From: Halomonas sp. CH40
Lineage (GTDB): Bacteria; Pseudomonadota; Gammaproteobacteria; Pseudomonadales; Halomonadaceae
DNA: 64,000 nucleotides
Reading direction: 5' to 3'
NCBI GenBank assembly: GCA_041875495.1
Contig: CP112982.1
Span: 2,728,001-2,792,000 of the forward strand
How positions within the stretch are numbered: position 1 is the first letter of the stretch; the number at the start of each line of letters is the position of its first letter. The position numbers and the translations under genes were made by a program. Shown piece after piece: positions 19,622-30,279 of this stretch. The notes beneath the pieces are model-generated. The model was not told where the DNA came from. It saw only the letters and a list, made by a program, of their open reading frames with translations, and ran no database searches.

Positions 19622-19975
19622 ATGGACTGTATTTTTATTGAAGCGCTCAAGGTCGATACCATCATTGGCGTATATGACTGGGAGCGTACCCTTCATCAGT
19701 CATTGAGCCTGGATCTGGAAATGTCCACGGATATCCGCCCGGCAGCGGCCAATGACGATGTCAGCCTGACCCTGGATTACGCGGCCATTTCCCAGCGCAT
19801 CCAGCACTTTGCCGACGAGCATCAGTTCGCCCTGATTGAAACCTTTGCCGAACAGCTGCTCGACACCCTGCGCCATGAATTTCCGATCGGCCGTGTCAAA
19901 CTAACGGTACGCAAGCCGGGAGCCGTGGCGGCGGCGCAAAGTGTCGGGCTGACCATCATCCGCGGTGAGGCCTGA
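19622..19975 (+). CDS. folB: Dihydroneopterin aldolase
   Basis: A 117-residue enzyme of folate synthesis that cleaves 7,8-dihydroneopterin to 6-hydroxymethyl-dihydropterin and glycolaldehyde. It starts MDCIFIEALKVDTIIGVYDWER, with the conserved GVYDWER and later SLTLDYAAI and LIETFAEQL (catalytic Glu). The start is set by GGGGGGAG six bases upstream; the longer open frame upstream overlaps tsaD and has no family similarity. It is followed after 2 bp by folK, which uses its product. Confidence 0.95.
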   Translation: MDCIFIEALKVDTIIGVYDWERTLHQSLSLDLEMSTDIRPAAANDDVSLTLDYAAISQRIQHFADEHQFALIETFAEQLLDTLRHEFPIGRVKLTVRKPGAVAAAQSVGLTIIRGEA

Positions 19976-19977
19976 CG

Positions 19978-20523
19978 ATGGCATTGATTACCCTGAGCCT
20001 GGGCAGCAATATCGCCCCCATCGAGCATATCCGCCTGTGCCTGGATGCGCTGCATGACACCTTCGGCGGTCTGCAGGTATCCCGAGTGTTTGAAAGTGAA
20101 CCGGTAGGTTTCAAGGATACCCGCAACTTTTACAATCTGGTGGTCGCTTTAAACAGCGACTGGTCACCGGGTGAGCTTCAGGCCTGGGCCAAAGCGCTGG
20201 AAACCCGCCACGGACGACGCCCGGACACCCCCAAGTTCAGCCCCCGCGCCCTGGATATTGACCTGCTGACGGTAGGCAGCCTGCACGGAACGGTGGATGG
20301 CATTCTACTGCCCAGAGCAGAAGTGACCCATAACGCCTTTGTGCTTCAGCCTCTGGCGGAACTGCTGCCCGAACAGCGCCATCCGAACTGTGGCACGCCT
20401 TACGCCGAGCTATGGGCGCAATTTGATCTGGGTGAGCAGCGCCTGTGGGCGGTAGACTTTACCTGGCAAGGTCAGCTGATCTCTCAGGCTGACCGGCCCC
20501 TTGCCTACGCAGCAGCCCGCTAA
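19978..20523 (+). CDS. folK: 6-hydroxymethyl-7,8-dihydropterin pyrophosphokinase
   Basis: A 181-residue HPPK that transfers pyrophosphate from ATP to 6-hydroxymethyl-dihydropterin. Motifs: SLGSNIAP at the start, FYNLVVAL, and the magnesium/pterin loop PRALDIDLLTVG with the Asp-x-Asp pair; HPNCG is close to the end. It starts two bases after folB, so the two successive enzymes are translated together. It is somewhat longer than E. coli FolK (159), with a C-terminal extension of about 20 residues. Confidence 0.95.
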   Translation: MALITLSLGSNIAPIEHIRLCLDALHDTFGGLQVSRVFESEPVGFKDTRNFYNLVVALNSDWSPGELQAWAKALETRHGRRPDTPKFSPRALDIDLLTVGSLHGTVDGILLPRAEVTHNAFVLQPLAELLPEQRHPNCGTPYAELWAQFDLGEQRLWAVDFTWQGQLISQADRPLAYAAAR

Positions 20524-20540
20524 GCTTACCCAGTCACCCG

Positions 20541-21704
20541 CTAGACGCCTGCATCAGCCAGACAGTCGGCAATCGCTTGCTGGCGTTGGGTTTCCAGCGC
20601 TCGACCAATCTGAGCGCCTTTAAGCCCCTGCTCTACCAGCGCTTTGGGGTTGATGGCAGCGGCGTCTTTCCAGGCCTGACGCAGCACCGTCGCCAAACGC
20701 TCCGATGCCAGCTGCATCACCAGCGCCAGCTGGCCTTCCACCTGTTCAGGCTTGCGCCAGGCATCCAGCTGGTTTAGCCAGGCCAGCACCGACTCTGCAG
20801 TGGGAGAAGATGGCTGCCAACAACCCAGGTACCTCTGGGTCAGCGCCACCTGAGCGGCTAGCCGGGCCACTGCCTTGGGCAGTTTGAGCCGTTCGGCCAA
20901 AGCGTCACGCTGCTGATCCGTCAAACCCGACACCAGCCGCGCATAGCGCCAATGGGCCAGACTAGCATTCGTATCCACCCCGTCCGTTTCTGGCACTGTT
21001 GCCATGGCAGCTAGCCCTTGTGCCAGAGGGTCACCATCAAGCTCAGGCCACCAGACAGGCAGGGCCTTGCACTGTTCAAGAGCCTCGAAATACGCCTGCG
21101 GTGACGGCTCGCCCAGCGCTTTCTCGGTTTCCACCCAGACGCGCTCCGCCGCCAGGTGAGTTAGCTCACCGCTTTCGCTAACGCTTGTCATCAGCTCAAG
21201 CGTCGGTGCGGCAATCTGAAAACCACGGCTTGCATAGCGGGCCAGAAAACGCGCGGTGCGCAGCACTCGCAATGGGTCTTCACTGAACGCTGCCGAGACA
21301 TGGCGTAACTGGCGGGCTACCAGACCCTGCTGGCCATTGAAGGGGTCAAAAATCTGGCCGTCAGAGGCTTCAGCCATGGCATTGATCGTCAGGTCGCGGC
21401 GACCCAGATCCTCTTCCAGGGTCACCTTCGGGCTGGCATGTACTTCAAAACCACTATAGCCGTGGCCGGACTTGCGCTCTGTTCGCGCCAGGGCGTATTC
21501 CTCTGCCGTATCCGGATGCAGAAAGACCGGGAAATCCCGCCCGACCGGCTTGAACCCACGGCGCTGCATTTCCTCAGGCGTCGTGCCGACCACCACCCAG
21601 TCGTTGTCATACACTGGCCAGCCTAGCAGCGCATCGCGCACCGCGCCGCCCACTCGATAAACCTCCAGCCCGGCCAGGCGCTTGTCGCAACGAAACCCCT
21701 TCAT
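20541..21704 (-). CDS. cca: CCA-adding tRNA nucleotidyltransferase
   Basis: A 387-residue class II enzyme that builds or repairs the CCA end of tRNA. The head domain shows VYRVGGAVRDALLG, the catalytic Asp-Asn-Asp in YDNDWVVVG, RRDLTINAMA and the template motif EDPLRVLRTARF. Unlike E. coli Cca there is no clear HD phosphohydrolase domain in the C-terminal part, so it resembles the shorter Pseudomonas-type enzymes. The frame begins ~14 residues before VYRVGG with no better Met. Its ATG overlaps the apaH stop by four bases (ATGA). Confidence 0.94.
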   Translation of the reverse strand: MKGFRCDKRLAGLEVYRVGGAVRDALLGWPVYDNDWVVVGTTPEEMQRRGFKPVGRDFPVFLHPDTAEEYALARTERKSGHGYSGFEVHASPKVTLEEDLGRRDLTINAMAEASDGQIFDPFNGQQGLVARQLRHVSAAFSEDPLRVLRTARFLARYASRGFQIAAPTLELMTSVSESGELTHLAAERVWVETEKALGEPSPQAYFEALEQCKALPVWWPELDGDPLAQGLAAMATVPETDGVDTNASLAHWRYARLVSGLTDQQRDALAERLKLPKAVARLAAQVALTQRYLGCWQPSSPTAESVLAWLNQLDAWRKPEQVEGQLALVMQLASERLATVLRQAWKDAAAINPKALVEQGLKGAQIGRALETQRQQAIADCLADAGV

Positions 21705-22522
21705 GGCCGGACAACATTATGGTTGGCCACAGCGATACGTTCACCGCTTTCCAGGTTCAATGCCGTCAGGCTGCCCCCCCAGGCGCAGCCGGTGTCCAGC
21801 GCATCCACCTGGATACGTGCGCCAGGAGTACGCCCTTCCAGCGCTGCCCAGTGGCCAAACAGCAGGTGGGCGTTGTCCTCACGGGGGTACTGGAACCAGG
21901 GGGCATAGCCTTCCGGTGCGCTGTCCAGGCCCTGCTTGGCAGCAAAATCCAGATACCCCTGGGGTGAGATAAAGCGCATTCGGGTAAACACATTAACAAT
22001 GCAGCGCAGGCGATCCATGCCTTCCAGATCATCCTGCCAGCGGTCAGGCTGATCGCCAAACAGCTCAGCCAGAAAGGCGCCTGAATGCTCACTGCGTAGC
22101 GCCGTTTGCACTTCCTTACCTAGCATCTCAGCCTGGGCAAGTGACCACTGCGGCAGAATACCGGCATGGGCCATCAGGGTCGCGTCTTTTCTGACGCTTA
22201 GCGATTGCTGCTGCAGCCAGTCCAGCAGTGGCTCACGGTCCGGAGCATCGAGAATTGCCTCCAGAGTATCCTTTTTGCGCAGCTTGCCGTTGCCGCGCGC
22301 TACCACCAGCAAGTGAAAATCATGATTGCCCAGCACACAGCTGACAGCACTCCCCAGTCGGCGCGCTTCACGCAGGCATTCCAGCGAACCCGGGCCGCGA
22401 TTGACCAGATCCCCCACCAGCCACAGGCGGTCATGCGCCGGGTTGAAGGCAAGCTTGTCCAGCAAGGCGACAAACTCAGCATGACAGCCGTGAAGATCGC
22501 CGATCACATAAGTGCTCATCAT
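21701..22522 (-). CDS. apaH: Bis(5'-nucleosyl)-tetraphosphatase, symmetrical (ApaH)
   Basis: A 273-residue metallophosphatase that splits Ap4A into two ADP and also removes Np4-type RNA caps. The metal-binding motifs GDLHGC, GDLVNRGP and GNHDFHLL are intact, as is MAHAGILPQW. The product length matches E. coli ApaH (280). It lies between apaG and cca, overlaps cca by four bases, and starts 57 bp after apaG. Confidence 0.96.
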   Translation of the reverse strand: MMSTYVIGDLHGCHAEFVALLDKLAFNPAHDRLWLVGDLVNRGPGSLECLREARRLGSAVSCVLGNHDFHLLVVARGNGKLRKKDTLEAILDAPDREPLLDWLQQQSLSVRKDATLMAHAGILPQWSLAQAEMLGKEVQTALRSEHSGAFLAELFGDQPDRWQDDLEGMDRLRCIVNVFTRMRFISPQGYLDFAAKQGLDSAPEGYAPWFQYPREDNAHLLFGHWAALEGRTPGARIQVDALDTGCAWGGSLTALNLESGERIAVANHNVVRP

Positions 22523-22579
22523 GACTCCTTGTTGCTAGGGGTGTGAGTTGCTAGGGGTGTGAAAGGGCGCGATGGAGAA

Positions 22580-22957
22580 TCAGTGAATCGCCAGCGGCGT
22601 TGCCAGCCGAAAGGGAGCGATTTCAACATCAAAAGAACGCTGGGTAGACGTATCCAGCAGGGTGTAGGCGCCTTCCATGGTACCGACTGGTGTCTGCAGA
22701 ATCGCCCGGCTGGTGTAGCGAAAGCGCTGCCCCGGGCCAATCAGGGGCTGCTGGCCAACCACGCCCTTGCCACGTACTTCCTGATGCTCACCGCTACCCT
22801 GGGTGATCTTCCAATAGCGCGCCAGTAGCTGCACGCTGTGCGGGCTCTTATTATCCAGGGTGACACGGTAACTGAACACATAGCGCCCCTGGGCAGCATT
22901 CGATTCTTCCGCCAGGTAGTGGCTCACTACAGAGACATGGATATCAAGTACGCTCAC
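22580..22957 (-). CDS. apaG: ApaG/CorD domain protein
   Basis: A 125-residue protein of the ApaG family, a fibronectin-III-like beta sandwich. Conserved features seen are RYVFSYRVTLDN near residue 24, LLARYWKI, GKGVVGQQPLIGPG and the VGTMEGAYTL loop. Its biochemical role is unclear (cobalt/magnesium resistance phenotype in Salmonella). It overlaps rsmA by four bases, giving a tightly coupled rsmA-apaG-apaH-cca string. Confidence 0.95.
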   Translation of the reverse strand: MSVLDIHVSVVSHYLAEESNAAQGRYVFSYRVTLDNKSPHSVQLLARYWKITQGSGEHQEVRGKGVVGQQPLIGPGQRFRYTSRAILQTPVGTMEGAYTLLDTSTQRSFDVEIAPFRLATPLAIH

Positions 22958-23772
22958 GACTCACCGCCTTGGGCCACATCATCACACGCCACCCGGTTGG
23001 CAATCCGCACATATTCCTCGACGCTCAAGGTCTGCGGACGGCGCCCTGGGTCGATGCCAATATCCTCCAGAGTGTCGGCGCTGACCCGGCCCTTGAAGTT
23101 GTTACGCAGCGTTTTACGCCGCTGGCCAAAGGCCATCTTGACCAGCGCAAACAGCAGTTCGGTATCGTCCGCGGGATGAGGGATTTGCGCATGCGGTGTC
23201 AGGCGGACAATCGCAGAATCCACCTTGGGGCGCGGCACAAAGGCTTCCGGCGGGACGATAAACAGCTGCTCGACCTGACAGTAGTATTGCGCCATGACTG
23301 AAAGCCGCCCCCAGTCCGGGCCACCCGGCTCGGCGGCCAGGCGCTCAACCACTTCCTTTTGCAGCATGAAGTGCATATCTGCCACGGCGTTTTCCGCCTG
23401 CAGTAAATGCACAATCAGGGGCGTGGAGATGTTGTAGGGCAGGTTGCCCACCACCCGCAGCGCCGGGCCGTCGCCTTTCAGGGCAGCAAAATCAAACGCC
23501 AGGGCATCGCCTTCATGGATCTCGAACTGCGGGTAGTTGAAAAATTTCACTCGCAGGCCGGGAATCAGGTCGCGATCCAGCTCGATCACCTCAAGCTTGC
23601 CGGTCGCTTCCAGCAATGGCTCGGTAAGCGCACCCTGGCCAGGGCCGATTTCTACCAGGCGGTCCTGGTCACGCGGGCCAATTGCCCGGATGATGCGCCC
23701 GATAATACCGGGGTCGCGTAGAAAGTTCTGGCCAAAACGTTTGCGCGCGCGGTGCTGCGGGACTTGAGACAT
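22954..23772 (-). CDS. rsmA: 16S rRNA (A1518/A1519-N6) dimethyltransferase
   Basis: A 272-residue KsgA-type methyltransferase that dimethylates two adjacent adenines in the 3' hairpin of 16S rRNA during 30S maturation. The N-terminal RKRFGQNFL, the SAM motif VEIGPGQGALTEPLL, and the NLPYN catalytic motif (GNLPYNIST) are intact. Overlaps apaG by four bases. There is 55 bp between it and the upstream pdxA stop. Confidence 0.97.
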   Translation of the reverse strand: MSQVPQHRARKRFGQNFLRDPGIIGRIIRAIGPRDQDRLVEIGPGQGALTEPLLEATGKLEVIELDRDLIPGLRVKFFNYPQFEIHEGDALAFDFAALKGDGPALRVVGNLPYNISTPLIVHLLQAENAVADMHFMLQKEVVERLAAEPGGPDWGRLSVMAQYYCQVEQLFIVPPEAFVPRPKVDSAIVRLTPHAQIPHPADDTELLFALVKMAFGQRRKTLRNNFKGRVSADTLEDIGIDPGRRPQTLSVEEYVRIANRVACDDVAQGGES

Positions 23773-23827
23773 TAAACAGGGTTCCAGAGGTTGATCATGT
23801 TAAAGCGAAGCCGGGAGCATTTTAGCG

Positions 23828-24907
23828 TCAGGAAGGTGGCGATGCATGTCGGCTGGCTGACTGGGTATCCGCCAGCTGGCGGGCCAGACGAATGGCCACT
23901 TTCAGGCTATCCGGTGATGCTGTGCCCTGCCCAGCCAGATCAAGCGCCGTACCGTGATCCACTGAGGTACGCACCATCGGCAGGCCCAGGGTGATATTGG
24001 CCGCATTGCCAAAGCCTGCATATTTCAGCACGGCCAGACCCTGATCATGATACATGGCCAGTACCGCATCGACCTCAGCCAGGTGGCGCGGGGTAAACAG
24101 CGTATCGGCCGGAAAGGGCCCGCGCACATCCAGCCCTTCTGCCTGGAGTGCCGCCAGGGTGGGAATAATGATATCCAGCTCTTCGAGGCCTAGGTGGCCG
24201 TCCTCACCGGCATGGGGGTTCAGGCCACACACCGCGATTCTGGGCGCCGCAATACCGAACTGGCGGGTCAAGTCGGCAGCCAGAATGCGGCTGACCCGGC
24301 GGATGCGTTCGGCGCTGATGGCATCGGCCACCGCTCGCAGCGGTAAGTGAGTGGTCACCAGCGCTACCCGCAGACTGCCATCATGTTGCCAATCGCTAGC
24401 GCGGGTATGCAGGGCATCATCCGTGGCCAGCAGCATTACCACTTCTTCCACCTCACAGGCATCGCGCAACCATTCGGTGTGGCCAGTGAAGTCCGTATAC
24501 CCCCCCTCAATGATCACCCCCTTATGCAGCGGTGCGGTGGTCATGGCTGCTGCATGGCCGTTACGGCAGGCGTCTACGGCCATCTGCAGGGTATCTATCA
24601 CATAACCGGCATTGGCGGCGTCCAGCACCCCAGGCTGGCAAGGTGCTCTCAGGGTACAGTGCCAGACGGCCAATACGCGATCGCCTTCAGGCACTGGGTC
24701 TCCAGGCTGGCAGACTATCAGCGTGACGGCTAACCCTAGCGCGTCAGCCCGAGCGGCGAGTAAATCGCGATCACCAATCACCACGCAGTTACTCGGCAGC
24801 TGGTTATAGGCCGCCAGCATCAGCACCAGTTCAGGGCCGATGCCTGCTGGCTCACCGCTGGTAACCGCGACGGGTAGCGCTGTTGAAGGCGCTGTTTGAT
24901 CAACCAT
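23828..24907 (-). CDS. pdxA: 4-hydroxythreonine-4-phosphate dehydrogenase
   Basis: A 359-residue enzyme of pyridoxal-phosphate synthesis that oxidises 4-phosphohydroxy-threonine. Signatures: VTSGEPAGIGPEL at the N-terminus, the TTAPLHKGVIIEGG and DFTGHTEWL region with a metal-ligand His, GLNPHAGEDGHLG, and MYHDQGLAVLKY with the third His. Its ATG overlaps the surA stop by one base (TGATG), so it is translationally coupled to surA, as in the widespread lptD-surA-pdxA-rsmA-apaGH order. Confidence 0.96.
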   Translation of the reverse strand: MVDQTAPSTALPVAVTSGEPAGIGPELVLMLAAYNQLPSNCVVIGDRDLLAARADALGLAVTLIVCQPGDPVPEGDRVLAVWHCTLRAPCQPGVLDAANAGYVIDTLQMAVDACRNGHAAAMTTAPLHKGVIIEGGYTDFTGHTEWLRDACEVEEVVMLLATDDALHTRASDWQHDGSLRVALVTTHLPLRAVADAISAERIRRVSRILAADLTRQFGIAAPRIAVCGLNPHAGEDGHLGLEELDIIIPTLAALQAEGLDVRGPFPADTLFTPRHLAEVDAVLAMYHDQGLAVLKYAGFGNAANITLGLPMVRTSVDHGTALDLAGQGTASPDSLKVAIRLARQLADTQSASRHASPPS

Positions 24908-25965
24908 CAGAGCCGCTTTTCCACAAATGCCTGTTCACGAATCTCACGCTTCCAGGTATCCACTTCCTGGTTGGCACGGCGCTGGAAAATCGCCTGACGA
25001 ACCTGTTCACGCACGTTTTCATTACTGGCTGACGAGCGCCGACGATCCAGCACTTCAATAATGTGGTAGCCAAACTGCGAACGCACCGGGGAGGAGACCT
25101 GGCCCACTTCCAGTTCGTTCATGGCGTTATCAAACTCGGGCACTGTCTGCCCAGGGCTTAACCAGCCAAGATCACCGCCATTGACCGCGCTCCCCTGATC
25201 GTCGCTCATTTCACGCGCCACAGTGGCAAAGGATTCGCCCTGCTCCAGGCGTGTCATGGCCTGCTCGACAAAGGCCTGTGCCTGGGATTCACTGCGCCCG
25301 GAACCCACCCCGACCAGAATATGACGCGCCCGGGTCTCGGCCAGATTGACATCGCCCCCCTGCTCTTCAAGGAAGCGTTCGACATCACGGTTGCTGACCG
25401 ATACTCGCTGCCCGACCTGGCGCTGCTGTACCTGGCGAGTGAGCATCTCCCGGCGGATTTCCTCGCGCACCTGGGCAAGGCTGGTGCCATCTGCTTCCAG
25501 TCGGTCGGCAAACGCCTGCAGCGTCATGCCATTGGATTCAGCAATGTTGCGCACCTGGCGGTTAAGATCGGTGTCATCAATACTCAGATTGGCATTGCGG
25601 GCCATTTGCAGCTGAATTTCTTCCAGCACCATCTGCTCCAGCACCTGCTGCTCTAGCTGACTGCTGCTGGGGGCGTCTTCACCCTGAGCGCTGATCTGGC
25701 TGATCACCTGATCCAGGCGCCTGTCCAGATCACTGCGCATGATGGCACCGTCGTTCACCACCGCCACAACGCGATCAAGCATTTGGCGTTCACCGCCTGA
25801 AAACGACTGGGCCGTCACGCTGGAGGACACCATCAGGGTGCCCGCCCCCACCAGCAGCGATAATGCACTGCCCCAGGCAAGGTGTGTCGCCTGGCGCAGC
25901 AGGCGCTTGCCACGCGGGCTGTTCAAAGAATGAGTGGATGTTGGCGTATTAGCATTGTGGATCAT
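24907..25965 (-). CDS. surA: Periplasmic chaperone/prolyl isomerase SurA, single-parvulin form
   Basis: A 352-residue exported chaperone for outer-membrane beta-barrels including LptD. After a long basic leader and hydrophobic signal segment (about 33-53), the SurA N-domain spans about 60-190 and one parvulin domain follows (ARHILVG near 216 to FGYHIIEVLDRR near 305), then a C-terminal helix. E. coli SurA (428) has two parvulin domains; here only one is visible. The chaperone parts are kept. It lies 31 bp after lptD and overlaps pdxA. Confidence 0.92.
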   Translation of the reverse strand: MIHNANTPTSTHSLNSPRGKRLLRQATHLAWGSALSLLVGAGTLMVSSSVTAQSFSGGERQMLDRVVAVVNDGAIMRSDLDRRLDQVISQISAQGEDAPSSSQLEQQVLEQMVLEEIQLQMARNANLSIDDTDLNRQVRNIAESNGMTLQAFADRLEADGTSLAQVREEIRREMLTRQVQQRQVGQRVSVSNRDVERFLEEQGGDVNLAETRARHILVGVGSGRSESQAQAFVEQAMTRLEQGESFATVAREMSDDQGSAVNGGDLGWLSPGQTVPEFDNAMNELEVGQVSSPVRSQFGYHIIEVLDRRRSSASNENVREQVRQAIFQRRANQEVDTWKREIREQAFVEKRL

Positions 25966-25996
25966 TTAAACGGTCTCTTTCTTGAGTCCTGAACGG

Positions 25997-28438
25997 TTAA
26001 AGCGCCGAGGGGCGATAGCCAGGAATGGTGCGTTCGAAGTAGCTGTCAGCGTCTTGCCCGACGCCGCCCAGGCCGTGAAGTACAAAGCGCAGGAACAGGC
26101 CACGGTCGTTAAAGTCATCGGCAACCCGTGCCGTGTCGTTATCATCTACCCAGTTTCGCCAGACCAGTTGCAGGCCATAGCAGCAGTCATTCCACTGTAC
26201 GCCGGCGAGCTTTTCCAGCGCCCGGTCATTGGTCTGGTCGTGCAGGTAGCGGCCAATCAGGTCAAGGCCGGGGCTGGCCTTCCATGCAAAAGAGATATCC
26301 CACTCTTCGCGATTGTAGGCACGGAAATTATCGTCCACCGGGTCCAGCGCCGGGTCGAAGCCTTCAATTTCCCAGCGGTAGCCCAGGTTTACTACATGGC
26401 CACGGGAATGCCGGTATGCAATATCGACGCCTGTGCGCTCAGTGAGTTCACGTTGATCATCATAAAGCCATTCGGCGGATGTGCTCCAGCGTGGATTAAT
26501 CTGCCATTCAAGCCGGGATACCAGGGGTGAGCGGTCTCGGGTGGCTTGATAAAAGCGCTCGGGGTTAACATCGGGATTAACGTCTGCCTGCTGTGGCAAC
26601 GACTGATCATCGCCATCAATACCCACACGCCGGTCAGAAAAATACAGGCTCTGGCCAACGCCGACGCTCAAGTGCTCCTGGCTGTTGCTATCCTCGATCA
26701 GGCGGGATTCAAACCCTAGCGACAGACGATTAAGATCCCCCACCCGGTCGCTGCCGGAAAAGCGCTTGGGCGACCAAAGCTGATCCCACGAAAATGCCCG
26801 CTCACGGCTGTCAAACTCCGGCAAATCGACCTGATCCGTTCGCGGCACAAAAGCATAGTTGACGCGCGGCTCCAAAGTCTGACGGTAATCACGCCCGCCG
26901 AGGACCAATTCACGCTCAAAATTCAAACCGGCATCAACCGAGGTGATTGCCACGCTGCGGTCAGGCGATGTATCCCGGCTGGTCTGGCGATTGCCGTAAT
27001 CCAACGCATAGGCGGTGTGCCAAAGCTCAGCGCGGGGTGCCAGATAACCCCAGGGCTTTTCATAGCGCCAGCCCAAGGCAGGAGCCAAGTGCACCCGGCT
27101 GCCATTGGCTGCTTCACGAACCGGCACCTGACGCTGATCCACATCCCGCCAGAAGTAGGTGGCATTACTGTTCCACTCTGCATACAGGCCATCATCTCGG
27201 ATCCAGCTAGCCGCTGCGGTCAGGCTAGGCAGGCGGTAGAAGGGTTTGTCGCTGTCGCTAAGCGGGTCATCCAGGCGTTGATAGCCTTGCATGCGAGCAT
27301 CCAGCCGCCAGCGTTCGCCCTGGTAATCCACCTGGGCCAGGCGCTCCATGCCGGAACGCTCGCTGGAGCCGAAGTTATCACTAAAATCGTTAAAATAGCG
27401 CCCATCGCTGGCCCCACCATAGCGTAGCTGATAGGCACTGGCGGCATTGATACGCCCGGCGTGCTGAACATCCAGGTACCAGCGATCCTGCCCTTTATAG
27501 CGGTTGGCATCGCCCCCGGAGCCACCGTCATCGCTGTTCAGCCAGGCGCCTTCCAGAGTGCCGCTACCGTAGTGCTCGGTCAGGTAGCGGTATTGGCCAC
27601 CCAGCAGCAGCCCACGATCGCTCAGCCAGCGTGGGGTAATGGTGGCATCCTGATTGGGCGCGATATTCCAGTAAAACGGCTGGGTATAATCCAGTTGCTC
27701 ACTGGAAAAACTGACCGATGGCGATAGCAGACCCGTCTGACGACGGTCATCAATCGGGAAACGTAGCCAGGGCCAGTAGAACACCGGCACCCCCTTGACC
27801 TCCAGCCGCGCATGGCGGGCAACCCCAAACCCTTCCGCCTGGTTGAGGCGGATATCGCTGCTGACCAGCTGCCAGCTATCCTGTCCGGGTTCACAAGTGG
27901 TAAAGCTGGCATCCCTCAGGCGATACAATTGTTCACCTAATTGTTCCAACCGGCGGGCTTCACCGCGCACGCGCTGTTCATACAGAACATACTCGCTGTT
28001 TTCAATTGAGCCGCGGTCCTGCTCAAGGTACAAGGTGGCCTCTTCCCCGCGCAGCAGCGCCTTGCCATCGCGCAACTCGAAATCCCCCTGAGCATCAACC
28101 CGTTCGCGATTGGCAGGTACAAAAAGCCTTTCTGCCTGCAGCTCCCTGTCACCCTGGCGCAGTACAACGTCTCCTCGTAGCATGGCTTCGCCATCGGCGG
28201 CATAGTCGGAAGCATTCGTTTCAATCCCGATTTCACGCAAGTCGCTACCTGCGGACAGCCGGTAACCGGGCATGACATAACGCCCACGGCATACCTGGCG
28301 ACGCGCTTCTTCCTCCGCCCAGGGTTGCCAGTCAAGGCGTGCGCCCTCTGCCGACTGGGCAACCGCTGTCGTTGCAGTGACAGCCAACAGGCCGCTTGCA
28401 AGCGTCATTGGTATAGCGCGCAAAATTCGCTGGCCCAT
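25997..28438 (-). CDS. lptD: LPS-assembly outer-membrane protein LptD
   Basis: An ~813-residue barrel that, with LptE, inserts lipopolysaccharide into the outer leaflet. A signal peptide (ending AVA-Q near residue 28) precedes an OstA/LptD jellyroll (GDVVLRQGDRELQAERLF) and a large C-terminal barrel. Four Cys residues remain for the disulfides: one near the mature N-terminus, one in FTTCEPG, and a CC pair in WNDCCYGLQLVWR. I chose the ATG at 28438, eight bases after AAGGAT; an in-frame ATG at 28456 would add six residues. First gene of the lptD-surA-pdxA-rsmA-apaG-apaH-cca string and divergent from amgK. Confidence 0.95.
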   Translation of the reverse strand: MGQRILRAIPMTLASGLLAVTATTAVAQSAEGARLDWQPWAEEEARRQVCRGRYVMPGYRLSAGSDLREIGIETNASDYAADGEAMLRGDVVLRQGDRELQAERLFVPANRERVDAQGDFELRDGKALLRGEEATLYLEQDRGSIENSEYVLYEQRVRGEARRLEQLGEQLYRLRDASFTTCEPGQDSWQLVSSDIRLNQAEGFGVARHARLEVKGVPVFYWPWLRFPIDDRRQTGLLSPSVSFSSEQLDYTQPFYWNIAPNQDATITPRWLSDRGLLLGGQYRYLTEHYGSGTLEGAWLNSDDGGSGGDANRYKGQDRWYLDVQHAGRINAASAYQLRYGGASDGRYFNDFSDNFGSSERSGMERLAQVDYQGERWRLDARMQGYQRLDDPLSDSDKPFYRLPSLTAAASWIRDDGLYAEWNSNATYFWRDVDQRQVPVREAANGSRVHLAPALGWRYEKPWGYLAPRAELWHTAYALDYGNRQTSRDTSPDRSVAITSVDAGLNFERELVLGGRDYRQTLEPRVNYAFVPRTDQVDLPEFDSRERAFSWDQLWSPKRFSGSDRVGDLNRLSLGFESRLIEDSNSQEHLSVGVGQSLYFSDRRVGIDGDDQSLPQQADVNPDVNPERFYQATRDRSPLVSRLEWQINPRWSTSAEWLYDDQRELTERTGVDIAYRHSRGHVVNLGYRWEIEGFDPALDPVDDNFRAYNREEWDISFAWKASPGLDLIGRYLHDQTNDRALEKLAGVQWNDCCYGLQLVWRNWVDDNDTARVADDFNDRGLFLRFVLHGLGGVGQDADSYFERTIPGYRPSAL

Positions 28439-28508
28439 AATCATTATCCTTGGCATCGAGAATCGGTATTATACAGCTAGCATAATGCCCGACCAGCCAG
28501 GAGCTTGC

Positions 28509-30190
<1,682 letters not shown>

Positions 30191-30204
30191 CGATTCACGG
30201 CCCA

Positions 30205-30260
30205 ACTCACGATTCATTATTCACTATTCACGACTCACAACTCACGACTCACGACTCACC
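30205..30260 (+). repeat. Heptanucleotide tandem repeat, 8 units
   Basis: Eight contiguous 7-base units of the form A[CT]TCA[CT][GATC] run from 30205 to 30260; the last four are ACTCACA, ACTCACG, ACTCACG, ACTCACC. An isolated further unit (ATTCACG) lies at 30193-30199, five bases upstream. The array fills the gap between the murU stop and the ribosome-binding site of the OsmC gene. Confidence 0.85.
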
Positions 30261-30279
30261 AACCGATGGAGCCTAACAC

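Noticed and set aside
20541..21704. Cca as a truncated gene
   Set aside because: It is shorter than E. coli Cca only by the HD domain; many class II enzymes lack it, and the ends are intact.
30205..30260. CRISPR-like array
   Set aside because: Units are contiguous 7-mers without spacers, and no cas genes are present; it is a simple tandem repeat.
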